Positions 9,124 to 18,486 of a DNA stretch of 37,063 nt are shown here, piece after piece (within the stretch, counting starts at the first letter, position 1; every line of letters starts with the position of its first letter). This DNA is from Verrucomicrobiota bacterium (GTDB lineage Bacteria > Verrucomicrobiota > Verrucomicrobiia > Verrucomicrobiales > Verrucomicrobiaceae): the NCBI GenBank assembly GCA_026397605.1, contig JAPLUM010000764.1, forward strand, positions 1-37,063. The letters are read 5' to 3'. Both the position numbers and the translations under genes were made by a program. The notes below the pieces were generated by a model that was given only the letters and a program-made list of their open reading frames with translations, had not been told where the DNA came from and did no database searches.

Positions 9124-12100
9124 TCACACTTCCACCACTTCACAGCGGTGTGTGAAAAGTAGCTGGCATCGGATGCTAGCAGCTGGCAGACCTGTCATCC
9201 GTGACAACACTTCTCGGTAAGTATGCAGCTGCGGCGTGTAGCCTTCCACACGCGCAGCCAGAGCTTCCGCGCTTTCCACCTTATCAGTTTTAAAATCTTG
9301 GATCGTTGCGCGGTCGGGCTCAACGACCACTCGATCGAAGGTGCCTGAAAGCCACTCGCCCTTAAGCACGATTTCAAAGCGCTTTTCCCGCCAGCATTCA
9401 GCCTGTGGAGACGGGCGACTGAGTGCCGCACTCACAGCGCTAGCACTGAGACTGCGGCGGACTTCATCCAGAGCTTTGTGGCGGATGCCTTCATCTAAAC
9501 AAGGCACAGCGGCCCAGAGATTCTCGAGATTCGCGGGATCCATCTCATTCAGCCATTGGATCTGCTCAAACAACGCATGAACCAAGGTGCCGTAAGATCT
9601 GGCAAAGCGTCCACTCCGTGAGAAGAGCTGCTTGGCCGTGACGATGCTGGTTTCTGATCCACTCGGTGTGCGGCGCTGAGGACGCAGACGACCTTCACCC
9701 GTGACTTGGACGCTCTCTTTTTCCGCTGACACCTCAGGCTTCTTCGCTGGCAGTGCTTCAAACCAGCGCCGATTCGTAGCAGTGGTCTTACTCCCATAGA
9801 CCACCGCAGCATCAACTCCGCCAAAGCTATCTGTGACGGGCTCCTTTTCATCTCCGAGCGTCAGATTGAGCAACTTGATGAAATTGTTTGACGTCGATTT
9901 CTCTGGGCGCGGTGTGGCAATCAGGTAGTTGGCGTGTTTTGCACGAGTCAGTGCTACATAGAACTTGCACAGCTCTTCATAAGCCGCCTCAGCTTCACGA
10001 TCGTCACGGTATTCCCTCAGCACGGGATCAGCCTTCACGATGTCACTCGGCGGTAGATCCAGAACCCACTCGACACGACGCTTTTCGCCATGCTTCACGC
10101 CGATACCACGGCGCACGGTTGTCATGGAATTGCCCTCGAGGTCAGGCAAGATCACGCAATCAAAAGTCAGTCCTTTAGATTTGTGCACGGTCATCACTTG
10201 CACGGCATGACGCGTATCCGCCTCCCGCGTGGTGTAACCTTCGGCATAGAGCAGGAATTCGTCGATGTCCCGGCTGCCGCTCTGATCAAAGAGTCGCGCG
10301 GCAAGAGTGAAGTCTTCCATCCGCTTCCGGCTAAAAGCATCCAACGTTAGGCCACTCTGAATCAGTTCGTGCAGACAATGCCGCAGCGTACTCTCAAATC
10401 CATCTTCAAAGATCTGGCGCAGAACTTCTGAAGCCAGCATGCCCACCTTAAGACCACGAGCTTCAAACAAACTGCGGAAAGGCGTCATCATTAAATGCTG
10501 CCAGGCAAGACTGTCGGCAGGATGCGCAGAACAGCGTAGCAGGCTGAGCAGAGAAAGGGTGACCGGATTGTCCGTGGCCACGGAGATTTCAGACTCGCAC
10601 ATGACAGGAATGCGCGATGGCGAATGAGCGCGGATGTAGTCCACCAGATCACGTGCCGTGCTGTTTGACTGCACCAGGATGGCGCAGCTGAGTCCATGAC
10701 TCACAGGCTGGATCTCCTCTAACAAGCCGCAGACGAGAGCAAAGCGATCCTCCTCCTGCACCTTCTCACCACTGGCAGGGATCGGATGCAGCAGCGCTGC
10801 ATAGCCGGGCATTTTTTGGTGAATGCCAGCTACCTGATGATTTTGCCAAGGCCAACGATTCTGCGTTTCCTCGGGCAATTTCATTTCCTTCAAAGCAGGT
10901 GCATCACCAAACACTCGATTCACCATCGAGATCACATCATGCCCTGAGCGCCAAGAGACATTCAGCGGGCGCCTCTGGATGCGCGGCTCAGCTCCCGAGT
11001 TGTAGCGTTTGGCGATGTCCTCAAACAACCGTGTATCCCCACCGCGCCAGGCATAGATGGCCTGCTTCACATCCCCCACCTGAAAGAGCGTGCGCTCATT
11101 GGAAGTGTCCTGCACGGCTTCATCGATCAGATTTTCAATCACTGACCATTGGGTGTAATTCGTGTCCTGAAACTCATCCAACAGCCAATGATCGTAGCGT
11201 GCATCCAGGCGGTAATCGATGCGTAGCCGCTCCTCTTCACCAGGAACCTGAGAGAGCATGGGACGCGGCAGTTCATTGGTAAACTCATGCCCGGCTAGGA
11301 TGAGTTCCATATCCTGAAAGGTCAGCCGACCACGGCGACGCACTTGCTGCGACCAGTTTTTTTCGAACAAGCTCAGCACCTGCCATGCACCCTGAGTCCG
11401 CTCAAGTCTCACCGTAATTTCTGCACCTACGATGTGAGCGATGATGTCGCGGAAGGCATCGCAACTGCGACCAGCGAGCTTTTGTTTGTGGCGGTTCACC
11501 ATCAGCGTGCAGTTCTTTGACTCAATGTCTGACCAGACCTCCAGCGCCTTGGCGACAAACATTTTCACACGTGCAGGCATGGAGCTCCCCGGAATATGCG
11601 CGGTAGCTTGTTCCTGAAATTCACGCCAGAAGTCCCAGGCACTTTCTTTGACTTCATCGCCCTCAAAAAGTCTGAAGAGATGCTGGAAAGCTTCTTCCAG
11701 ATTCAGCTTCGAGCCCATCCATAGGCTGCCCTTTGGCCAGATGACCTTCGCGTCTCCCCACAGCTCCTGACCCGCAGCATGCAGAAGAATACCGTGCTGA
11801 TTTTCCACAAACTGATCCAGCACCGAGCGGATGCCTGCCTCTTCCTTGCCAAAGGTAGCTCGGCGAAAGGCCTCTAAAAAATCCTTCTGTGCGCTGATGC
11901 TTTCATTGCGGGCTTTGAGTCCTGGCAGTGTGCGCTGAAAGACCAATCGATACACGCGCTCACGCTCCACGCTGCCTTGATGATCGCTGAGGATTTCAAA
12001 GTCGCCCGCCAGTCCAAACTCGGCTGGGAAACTACGCAAAATGGCCGAGAAGAAACTATCCAGCGTGCCAAGAAACAACCGTGGCATGCGAGTGATGAAG

Positions 12101-12441
12101 CAACGCAGCAACTGACGGAAATTTGCCTGAGACAGCTGCCGCATGATCGGCCGCAACGGATCATTCACCACTTCAGGATCGATGGACTCATCTCCAGCCA
12201 ATGACAGGGCAAACTTCTCGTCGGATGAGGCTTTAGCCAACTTCACCAAGATGGAGTCAAAGAACTCTCCTGCCGCTTTTCGAGTGAACGTCACGGCAAC
12301 GATGCGCTCTGGCGTGACCTCTTGCCCAGCTAGCAATTGCTGCCCCATCAGAGCGATGAAGCGATTGGTCAATTGCCAGGTTTTACCAGATCCCGCTGAG
12401 GCGAGAATCATTTCATTGGGGATAGCACTCATCGAGTTCAT
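9124..12441 (-). CDS. addA: AddA-like UvrD/REP helicase with C-terminal PD-(D/E)XK nuclease
   Basis: A protein of 1105 residues in the size range of AddA. Walker A ASAGSGKT lies at residues 14-21, DEFQDT (Walker B) near 421, the Q-rich motif FQVGDVKQAIYAWRGG just after, and VMTVHKSKGL (motif V region) near 752. The C-terminal nuclease has FDRVVVEP, then IQDFKTDK near 1048, then QLHTYR, so the PD-(D/E)XK site looks intact. AddAB-type enzymes resect double-strand breaks to start RecA-dependent recombination. The ATG overlaps the TGA of the upstream partner gene as ATGA, so the two are translationally coupled and likely form one complex. The assignment as AddA rather than another UvrD-nuclease fusion rests on architecture and on the paired neighbour. 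No RecBCD genes are in the window. Confidence 0.85.
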   Translation of the reverse strand: MNSMSAIPNEMILASAGSGKTWQLTNRFIALMGQQLLAGQEVTPERIVAVTFTRKAAGEFFDSILVKLAKASSDEKFALSLAGDESIDPEVVNDPLRPIMRQLSQANFRQLLRCFITRMPRLFLGTLDSFFSAILRSFPAEFGLAGDFEILSDHQGSVERERVYRLVFQRTLPGLKARNESISAQKDFLEAFRRATFGKEEAGIRSVLDQFVENQHGILLHAAGQELWGDAKVIWPKGSLWMGSKLNLEEAFQHLFRLFEGDEVKESAWDFWREFQEQATAHIPGSSMPARVKMFVAKALEVWSDIESKNCTLMVNRHKQKLAGRSCDAFRDIIAHIVGAEITVRLERTQGAWQVLSLFEKNWSQQVRRRGRLTFQDMELILAGHEFTNELPRPMLSQVPGEEERLRIDYRLDARYDHWLLDEFQDTNYTQWSVIENLIDEAVQDTSNERTLFQVGDVKQAIYAWRGGDTRLFEDIAKRYNSGAEPRIQRRPLNVSWRSGHDVISMVNRVFGDAPALKEMKLPEETQNRWPWQNHQVAGIHQKMPGYAALLHPIPASGEKVQEEDRFALVCGLLEEIQPVSHGLSCAILVQSNSTARDLVDYIRAHSPSRIPVMCESEISVATDNPVTLSLLSLLRCSAHPADSLAWQHLMMTPFRSLFEARGLKVGMLASEVLRQIFEDGFESTLRHCLHELIQSGLTLDAFSRKRMEDFTLAARLFDQSGSRDIDEFLLYAEGYTTREADTRHAVQVMTVHKSKGLTFDCVILPDLEGNSMTTVRRGIGVKHGEKRRVEWVLDLPPSDIVKADPVLREYRDDREAEAAYEELCKFYVALTRAKHANYLIATPRPEKSTSNNFIKLLNLTLGDEKEPVTDSFGGVDAAVVYGSKTTATNRRWFEALPAKKPEVSAEKESVQVTGEGRLRPQRRTPSGSETSIVTAKQLFSRSGRFARSYGTLVHALFEQIQWLNEMDPANLENLWAAVPCLDEGIRHKALDEVRRSLSASAVSAALSRPSPQAECWREKRFEIVLKGEWLSGTFDRVVVEPDRATIQDFKTDKVESAEALAARVEGYTPQLHTYREVLSRMTGLPAASIRCQLLFTHRCEVVEV

Positions 12442-15416
12442 GCTGCCTCCTGGTTGATGATGAAACTGGCATCCACGGCTTTGAGCGGATCGCCAAAGAA
12501 CAGATGACCGAAGTCATCCCCAAAGGGTAGCTTCTCAGTCGGCGGCCAAAATTGGCGAGCCATGATAGCGCTGATGATGCCCTGGGCACAGGCTCTGGCG
12601 TGCTCCAGCTGACTGCCTTCCAGATCAGGCCAGGCATCAATGCCAATATCCCCGCGCGTCTTGCCCAGCGTGGCATAGGCCGTGTGGATTTTTTCATTCG
12701 GATAGCGGCGCTGCATGGCCAAGTGATAAAGCGGCAACTGCAAGTCTGCCCAGCGCACTTCTTCGCCTTTGCTACTGATGGTGAGTACCCATGGCGGTAG
12801 CAGGCTGGCATCTTCGCTGCGTTTGATTTTCCTCAAATGATAGTCTTCCACGCTTTTACGTTCACCCTTTAGTGCCGTGCTTGGCGAGTAGGTTTTAAAG
12901 TCGATCAATCGAATGCCCAACTGCTGATGCCGCTCCACTCGATCCACGATGCCACTGATGATCATGTCCCCCATTTTCCAGGGATCACCTTCCGGACTCA
13001 GGCGAGTCTCCGCAGCCACGATTTGCCAGCCCTTAGCACGTTCTTCGGCCTCCACCTCTGCCCACCAGGATAGACGCTGGCGAGCAGACTCACACTGGAT
13101 CATCACCGGCACGGTCAGTCGCTGACCAAAGGTGGCATGCAGTCGCGCTTCCAGGAGTCGATGAAACTCTGCTCGGATGACTGCCGGATCAGTGGAGGTC
13201 TTCGCGGGACTCTCGGTGGCAAACTTTTCCAGCACATGATGCATCAGACTGCCAAAGGCCATCGCATCCATTTCCGTGCCCGCAGCATCCACGCTGTTCG
13301 TTTTGAGCCCATGCTTCAAGTAGAAGCGGAAAGGACAGGTCAAGTAGTCACGAAATTGCGTCACACTCAGCTTGCTGAAGATCCCCGCATCATCCGCCAA
13401 AGGCCTAGGCTTCAAGCGCCAGGCCAGCTGCCAGGGCATGGGTTCAGAATGCGTGACAGGTTTTTTGAAAAATTGCAGCGTGCGCTCGGCTAGATCGGCG
13501 TCCGGGCATTGGAATAACAATCGAGAAGGTCTCATCGGTTCCTCGGCAGAACCGATCCTGCCAAAGATGAAATCAACCCGACCACCGCTGCGCTTGCGTA
13601 GCTCGATCATGCTGGTCATGAGACAGGCATCTCGGGCAAAGCGGGTATCATTATTTCTTAACCCGAGAGCGCGACGCGCCGAATCCGGAAGAAACTGATG
13701 ACTCAGGATGGACTCCGGCACCTTGCCATCATTCATGCCCGTGACGATGAGATGCTGCGCATCCTCCCAAAGCAGCTCCAGCCAACCTTGCAGATCGATG
13801 TCGCGCGCTGTGCGCTCGGGATAAAAGACCTGATCTTCCATCACCCGCAGCAGCAGTTCCAATCGACTACTCGCATTCAGCTTGGCTTGGAATGGCTCCG
13901 CAGCAGGGCCTTCAAGAGCATCCAGCACTTGGGAAATTTGATCCGCAATGGCAGCGAAGACAGCATCTTGTGGCCGGTCCAGCCTGAAGGGTCTCGACGA
14001 AAAAACATCTGCCAGGAAATCCGTCAAAGCACTGCCAAAGCTGGAGCCAGATAGATTTTTTAAGGTGTTATCCAACCATGACAAACCAACGATCACAGGA
14101 CTGAGAGACGTTTCATCAAAGTGACGCGGCGCCAGCTCAATGGCGTCATCCAGTGTGTCTGGCAGGGCTTCACTTGCCAGCTCATCCAAATCATTAAGCA
14201 GTCGCGTCAGGCTAGGGTCTATACGCGTTTGCTTCTCAGCCATCACTCGAATCGTCTTAGCGATGTCTGGGCAGCGCATGAGCTGGGACGCTGCGCTGAA
14301 AGAGCGCGAGGCCGCAAGCTGACTCAGCAGACGCAGCAAATGAAACACGCCATGCGTGCCCATGCGTCTGCCCGCTGGGTCATAGGCACCGATGTCATGC
14401 TCCGCCAGCGTCTTTTCCAGCGGCGCGCTGATCTCCACATCCGCCACGCCGATGGCGGCGATCTCGCCAGGCTTCGAATGTGAGGAGAGCAGTTCCATGG
14501 CCTGTGCTGCCTGCGCGGCTGGTGTGCCACCTTGATGAATCCGCGTCTCTGGTTTCTCGATGTGGATCGGCTCCGTGAGCCACAGCTCGGCGAGAGGTCT
14601 GCCCCATGGATCAAAATAGCCACTGTGAGAGGTCTGCGGTGCAAAGATCAGCACCTGCACTGGCAAGCTCCGCGAATACCGATCCAGCGCCTGGATGGCC
14701 AGAGCTGACGGATCTAGCACGCCCGCGATCATGATGCGACGCACTGTTTCAGGCAGGTCACCCTTTGCCGCAGCCTCACGTCGTGCCACCTGCCAATCCG
14801 TGAACCCAAGGTCCTCTGTGGCGGCGATGCATTGCTTTTCCAGACGCCCAAGATCCCGCCAGCGTTCAGGCTCCATCTCCGACTTCTCCAGCATCCGCGC
14901 CGCATCTTCCAGACTCAGTCCATTTTCATTCAGCGTCTCCCGCACTTGCAGCAGATCGCCCGCTGTCTTCAGAGCCCAGCTAAACGTGCGCTCTACAGGA
15001 TCAACCGGGAACAAGTGGCGATAATCCTCAAGATCCAGCTTCAGCATCCCCGCCGTCCATAGAAGGAGCGTCTCCACCTGCCCTGCAGCCTGAAGATCCC
15101 GCCGCCGCTCTGGCGAGCTGAGGAAATCTGGCGTGACCGTCAGTGGCGGCAGCACCGCCGCATCTCGCGTCGACGCCAGCAGTGCCAGCGCCTCCCGCAG
15201 GCGACGGCTCGCATGTTTCGTCGGCACCACGATCATCCAATCACTCAGATCCAGCGCCCCCGTCCCATCCCACCCCGCCGCGAGATACTCTGCGACGGAC
15301 TGCACCAGCGGCTTTTCCCAACCAAGAAACACACGCGTCGCCCCGGCATTCAACAAGGGAACACCATGAAGAAATAGATCCTCTTCGGAGATGGCTGATC
15401 GTGACGGGCGCGGCAT
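12438..15416 (-). CDS. addB: AddB-like PD-(D/E)XK nuclease subunit lacking the iron-sulfur cysteines
   Basis: A protein of 992 residues coupled to addA. The N-terminal two thirds is an inactivated helicase-like region: where AddB of Bacillus has a Walker A, this reads RVFLGWEKPLVQSV, with no GKT/S. The C-terminal nuclease begins with FSKLSVTQFRDYLTCPFRFYLKHGL near residue 692, continues with FGSLMHHVLEKF, then IVDRVE, LIDFKTYS near 838 and DLQLPLYHLAM. The catalytic Asp and Lys are therefore present. AddB proteins typically hold a 4Fe-4S cluster through the Cys in the CPF motif plus a CxxCx5C group at the C-terminus. Here the CPF Cys is present, but the tail (FWPPTEKLPFGDDFGHLFFGD) has no cysteine cluster. 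The role, with AddA, is end resection of broken DNA. Annotation pipelines may call it simply a PD-(D/E)XK nuclease family protein. Confidence 0.8.
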   Translation of the reverse strand: MPRPSRSAISEEDLFLHGVPLLNAGATRVFLGWEKPLVQSVAEYLAAGWDGTGALDLSDWMIVVPTKHASRRLREALALLASTRDAAVLPPLTVTPDFLSSPERRRDLQAAGQVETLLLWTAGMLKLDLEDYRHLFPVDPVERTFSWALKTAGDLLQVRETLNENGLSLEDAARMLEKSEMEPERWRDLGRLEKQCIAATEDLGFTDWQVARREAAAKGDLPETVRRIMIAGVLDPSALAIQALDRYSRSLPVQVLIFAPQTSHSGYFDPWGRPLAELWLTEPIHIEKPETRIHQGGTPAAQAAQAMELLSSHSKPGEIAAIGVADVEISAPLEKTLAEHDIGAYDPAGRRMGTHGVFHLLRLLSQLAASRSFSAASQLMRCPDIAKTIRVMAEKQTRIDPSLTRLLNDLDELASEALPDTLDDAIELAPRHFDETSLSPVIVGLSWLDNTLKNLSGSSFGSALTDFLADVFSSRPFRLDRPQDAVFAAIADQISQVLDALEGPAAEPFQAKLNASSRLELLLRVMEDQVFYPERTARDIDLQGWLELLWEDAQHLIVTGMNDGKVPESILSHQFLPDSARRALGLRNNDTRFARDACLMTSMIELRKRSGGRVDFIFGRIGSAEEPMRPSRLLFQCPDADLAERTLQFFKKPVTHSEPMPWQLAWRLKPRPLADDAGIFSKLSVTQFRDYLTCPFRFYLKHGLKTNSVDAAGTEMDAMAFGSLMHHVLEKFATESPAKTSTDPAVIRAEFHRLLEARLHATFGQRLTVPVMIQCESARQRLSWWAEVEAEERAKGWQIVAAETRLSPEGDPWKMGDMIISGIVDRVERHQQLGIRLIDFKTYSPSTALKGERKSVEDYHLRKIKRSEDASLLPPWVLTISSKGEEVRWADLQLPLYHLAMQRRYPNEKIHTAYATLGKTRGDIGIDAWPDLEGSQLEHARACAQGIISAIMARQFWPPTEKLPFGDDFGHLFFGDPLKAVDASFIINQEAA

Positions 15417-15435
15417 AGCCAGAGATTAGAAGGCC

Positions 15436-15484
15436 GGACCGAATTGTCGAATGGTCCTGACCTTGATTATTTTTTGGACCGAAT
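15436..15484. repeat. Short repeated GGACC elements upstream of addB
   Basis: GGACCGAAT occurs twice as a direct repeat (15436-15444 and 15476-15484). An inverted half-site GGTCC lies between them (15453-15457), forming GGACC-N12-GGTCC with the first copy. They lie in the intergenic region just upstream of the addB start and before the small membrane gene at 15561. This could be an operator, but the repeat is short and chance cannot be excluded. Confidence 0.25.
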
Positions 15485-15560
15485 GAAGCGCGCTATATCC
15501 ATGATTCTAGACTTACAATCGGCTTGCATCAAATGGGGCTAAATTTAAGATCTCACAGAC

Positions 15561-15917
15561 ATGAAACCTTCGCTATTCTCCTGCTGGTATCCATTCCGAT
15601 CACCCGAAGTCAGAGACATTCATGCAAACCTGACACCCGAAGAGATTTATCGTTTAAATGTCGGGACTTTTGCGGAAGGTGCGTTGCATGTAATCATTTT
15701 GACTGCCGGGATTTATTTTCTCCTCAGCCTCGTGCCTCCGCAATGGGGATTTACAGCTCATATAGCCCTCATGTATGCAAGCGGACTACTTTTCAGTCTC
15801 ATGGCTGAAGCTCATATGCGGAAAAAAGCAAAAAAGCTGCTTTGCAGCTCCGCCTATGCCAGAGAGAAAGGCTACACCCCTCAGGATCTGCGGCTTTATT
15901 CTTTCCGCTTATGGTAA
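15561..15917 (+). CDS. Small hypothetical membrane protein
   Basis: A protein of 118 residues that I do not recognise. The N-terminus is soluble (PEVRDIHANLTPEEIYRLNVGTFAEG), followed by two hydrophobic segments (ALHVIILTAGIYFLLSLVP and FTAHIALMYASGLLFSLMAEA). The tail is strongly basic (HMRKKAKKLL) and aromatic at the end. The pattern suggests a two-helix inner-membrane protein with a positively charged cytoplasmic side. No clear Shine-Dalgarno precedes the ATG. It is alone on its strand between addB (divergent) and the kinase gene (convergent). The stretch looks AT-richer than the addAB genes by eye. An ORF on the opposite strand (15799-16113) overlaps its end but lacks membrane or domain character, so this strand is preferred. 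The remaining 199 bases to the kinase stop hold no gene I can support. Confidence 0.55.
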   Translation: MKPSLFSCWYPFRSPEVRDIHANLTPEEIYRLNVGTFAEGALHVIILTAGIYFLLSLVPPQWGFTAHIALMYASGLLFSLMAEAHMRKKAKKLLCSSAYAREKGYTPQDLRLYSFRLW

Positions 15918-16116
15918 GCCATGTGGATGTATAATTTCCCACTCTCTGAAGCGCGACAGCGAAACACACCGGAAAGAATATAGGGTAGCTTGTGCTTAGC
16001 TCGGCCCGAAACTGCCTCATTCCCGCTGCCTGAAATTGATTTATAAGGTTTCCGTTCTTTGCCGTCTTATTCATCGACAGCTTCAAGTCGTGCAGGTTGC
16101 AACCCCATGCCACTTT

Positions 16117-17451
16117 TCATACGCTTGCTAGAGGAATCTTGATCGTCACAAGCCCACCGCCAGCTGACTGGTTGCTTAGTTTTAAAGCGCCTCCGTGGGC
16201 ACTGATGATTTCGTGGACGACGTTGAGTCCGATGCCCATGCCACCTTCTTTTTCGGAGAAAAACAGATCTGCTCCGTGGGCCAGAGCGTCAACTGAAAAA
16301 CCTTGGCCGCTATCCTGGAAACTCAGTCGGCAGTGCTTTTCATCCGATCTCAGACTGACTCGGAGCTTACCTCCCCGTGGCATGGCTTGGATGGCATTGA
16401 GGACGATGTTTCGGAAGGCTTGCTGCAGTCTGGCTCGGTCTCCTGAGATTAGCACAGCCTCATCCTGAATTTCGGTCATGACCTGAACGTTGGCGTGATC
16501 TGTCTGCGCTTTGAGCAAGGCAAGTGTCTCGATCAACACTTCTGCCAGCTTGATCGGTTGGCTTTTAGGCGGCGTTGGCCGTGTGAGATACAGCCATTGA
16601 TTCACCAATCCTTCGATCACTTGGGCCTCATCCTGCACATGCTTCAGGGACCGCACGGACTCTGCATCAAGCGCCGAAACATCCATGAGCTGTGTATGCA
16701 GTTGGATGGCGGCCAGTGGGTTTTTGATTTCATGCGCTAGCCCTGTGGCTACCCGTCCCAAGAGTGCCATACGCTCGGATTGCTCACGTTTTTCACGCTC
16801 CTGCCAGAGATCATCCCGAGCTTGTGTCAGGCGGCGTGCCAATTCGCCGATCTCGTCCTTTCTTAGGGCCTCATCTGGGATGGTGGCTTTCGAATCAAAG
16901 AAGCTATCAAGTCTGCTTGTAAGCCGCTGAACCGGGCGAATAACCTGCCTGGCGATCACCCAGCCTAGCGCGGCTGATAGCAGCCAAAAAGCCAGGAGAG
17001 CATTCCGAGTGGCTGGGTGCAGAAGGCTTAAGGCAGGCTCTAAATCATCACGGATGAAGATCATGTCGTGCCGCGCGTCCAAGCGTAAAATGAGCGCCTG
17101 TCTTCCACCTTTGAGCTCATGCACTTCATTCCGAGGCATGTCTTTGAGCCAGGCTCTTTGATCCAGTGGCAGCGTTGGTTCGAACTGACCTGTTGCATCC
17201 CGAAAGTACAGATTCATGCGCAACAATTGTTGAAGATCTTCCGCCAACTTGGCGCTACGCGGAAGATTCAGCCTTTGGACAAAATCAGCATCCGTGTGAG
17301 CCAGCCGCAAAAACACACGTTCATCTTCTGACTGCTGCTGAAAGCGTAACCAAGTCAATAATAGCAGCGACCCCACAGCCACAAAGGTCACAAAGGCCAA
17401 AATAAAGCGCGTGGCTAGACTTCGACTGCGCTCTGGCGCATGAAGCTTCAT
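16117..17451 (-). CDS. Membrane sensor histidine kinase
   Basis: A protein of 444 residues. Membrane helix 1 is about 13-34, a periplasmic sensor region of roughly 115 residues follows, then helix 2 at about 152-171 and a HAMP-like linker (RPVQRLTSRLDSFFDS). The dimerisation/phosphotransfer motif is GLAHEIKNPLAAIQLH, with the phosphoacceptor His240. The ATPase part has the N box FRNIVLNAIQAMP, the G1 box DSGQGF, and GGMGIGLNVVHEIISAHGG. All catalytic elements are present, so it should autophosphorylate. No response regulator lies in the window. Instead the ATG overlaps the TGA of a LysR regulator gene, so the two are co-translated. The signal sensed is unknown; the periplasmic region has no domain I recognise. 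Confidence 0.9.
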   Translation of the reverse strand: MKLHAPERSRSLATRFILAFVTFVAVGSLLLLTWLRFQQQSEDERVFLRLAHTDADFVQRLNLPRSAKLAEDLQQLLRMNLYFRDATGQFEPTLPLDQRAWLKDMPRNEVHELKGGRQALILRLDARHDMIFIRDDLEPALSLLHPATRNALLAFWLLSAALGWVIARQVIRPVQRLTSRLDSFFDSKATIPDEALRKDEIGELARRLTQARDDLWQEREKREQSERMALLGRVATGLAHEIKNPLAAIQLHTQLMDVSALDAESVRSLKHVQDEAQVIEGLVNQWLYLTRPTPPKSQPIKLAEVLIETLALLKAQTDHANVQVMTEIQDEAVLISGDRARLQQAFRNIVLNAIQAMPRGGKLRVSLRSDEKHCRLSFQDSGQGFSVDALAHGADLFFSEKEGGMGIGLNVVHEIISAHGGALKLSNQSAGGGLVTIKIPLASV

Positions 17452-18398
17452 GATGACACTTGGTTAGGCTTGGTGTCAGCAGGCAGCCCGTCTTTCGTCC
17501 AAAGCTTGCCAGCTTTAAGCCACTCGCTGATCAGATCACGGAAGGCTTTTTCTGGAGGGGAGTCGTCCTCAGGATTCCACACCATGACCAGCGGCACACT
17601 GCGGGTCGGTGTCACGGAGATGTAGCGCAGACTGGCAGGCATGGAAGCCGCCGCAACACTGTCTGTGGCGATGCCGATGCCAGCGCCGGCCTCGACATAA
17701 CTCAGCACTGTGCCCATGAGACTAGGACTATGCGCAATGCGTGGCGTGAACTCGGCCTCGCGACAGGCGGCGATGATTTCATCATGCAGCCCTACTCCCT
17801 CACGTCGTGCCAATACGATGAGCGGCTCATTTTCCAGGGCTTTCCATGAAATGGACTTCTTTTTGGCCAAAGGATGATGGGAAGGCACCACGACAGCGAG
17901 CGGCTCCTTGCGCAGCAGAAGAGTCTTTAAAGCACGCTCCCCCTGCCCCGGCAAAGGTCGCGTCAGGGCGATAGAGAGACGTCCTTTGGCCACCATTTCC
18001 CAGACTCGCTCAGGCGTGCGCTCTTCGAGATGCACGGAGACTTTTGGGAACCTCAACCGATACTCATGCAATAATCTGCCAAGAAACGATTGGGTTGGCG
18101 GCCCGATATAGCCGAGGCGCAGCTCACCTTCCTCACCTAAAGCTGTGCGTTTGACCCGCCGTAAGGCTTCCTCTAATCGCTCGAGGACTACAGCAGTCTC
18201 AATCAGCAGCACGGATCCAGCAGGCGTGAGGGCGAAGGTGCGACGATTGCGGTCAATGAGTCTCATGCCGAGATCCTGCTCTAGCTCCTGCACCGCACGA
18301 GAGAGCGCAGGCTGGGCGATTCGCAGGCGCTTGGCTGCGCGGGAGAAGCTGAGCTCCTCCGCCACTGCCTGAAAATATCTCAAATGCCGCAAATCCAT
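17448..18398 (-). CDS. LysR-family transcriptional regulator
   Basis: A protein of 316 residues, the normal size for LysR regulators. The N-terminal winged helix-turn-helix is textbook: MDLRHLRYFQAVAEELSFSRAAKRL then IAQPALSRAVQELEQDLG and LIDRNRRTFALTPAG. The remainder is a two-lobed effector-binding domain (GELRLGYIGPPTQSFLGRLL, LSIALTRPL, PLAVVVPSHHPLA, GAGIGIATDSVAA) that usually binds a small co-inducer. It is followed by the histidine kinase with an ATGA overlap, an unusual pairing. The 88 bases upstream (18399-18486) separate it from the divergent small ORF, so autoregulation from this region is plausible, as is common for LysR regulators. The target genes and ligand cannot be told. 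Confidence 0.92.
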   Translation of the reverse strand: MDLRHLRYFQAVAEELSFSRAAKRLRIAQPALSRAVQELEQDLGMRLIDRNRRTFALTPAGSVLLIETAVVLERLEEALRRVKRTALGEEGELRLGYIGPPTQSFLGRLLHEYRLRFPKVSVHLEERTPERVWEMVAKGRLSIALTRPLPGQGERALKTLLLRKEPLAVVVPSHHPLAKKKSISWKALENEPLIVLARREGVGLHDEIIAACREAEFTPRIAHSPSLMGTVLSYVEAGAGIGIATDSVAAASMPASLRYISVTPTRSVPLVMVWNPEDDSPPEKAFRDLISEWLKAGKLWTKDGLPADTKPNQVSS

Positions 18399-18486
18399 GA
18401 ATCGCTATTTAAATGCGGCCTTGGTCACTGACAACTCCTCAAAGCCGAGTTGCACAAGTCGCTCAACCGATGAACATGCAGTCCTC

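Noticed and set aside
10899-11282. Plus-strand ORF of 127 codons inside addA
   Set aside because: His/Pro/Arg-rich shadow opposite conserved helicase motifs of AddA.
15799-16113. Minus-strand ORF of 104 codons overlapping the small membrane protein
   Set aside because: No domain, signal or membrane pattern was recognised, and it overlaps a more protein-like frame on the other strand. It could still be a remnant of something, but nothing supports a call.
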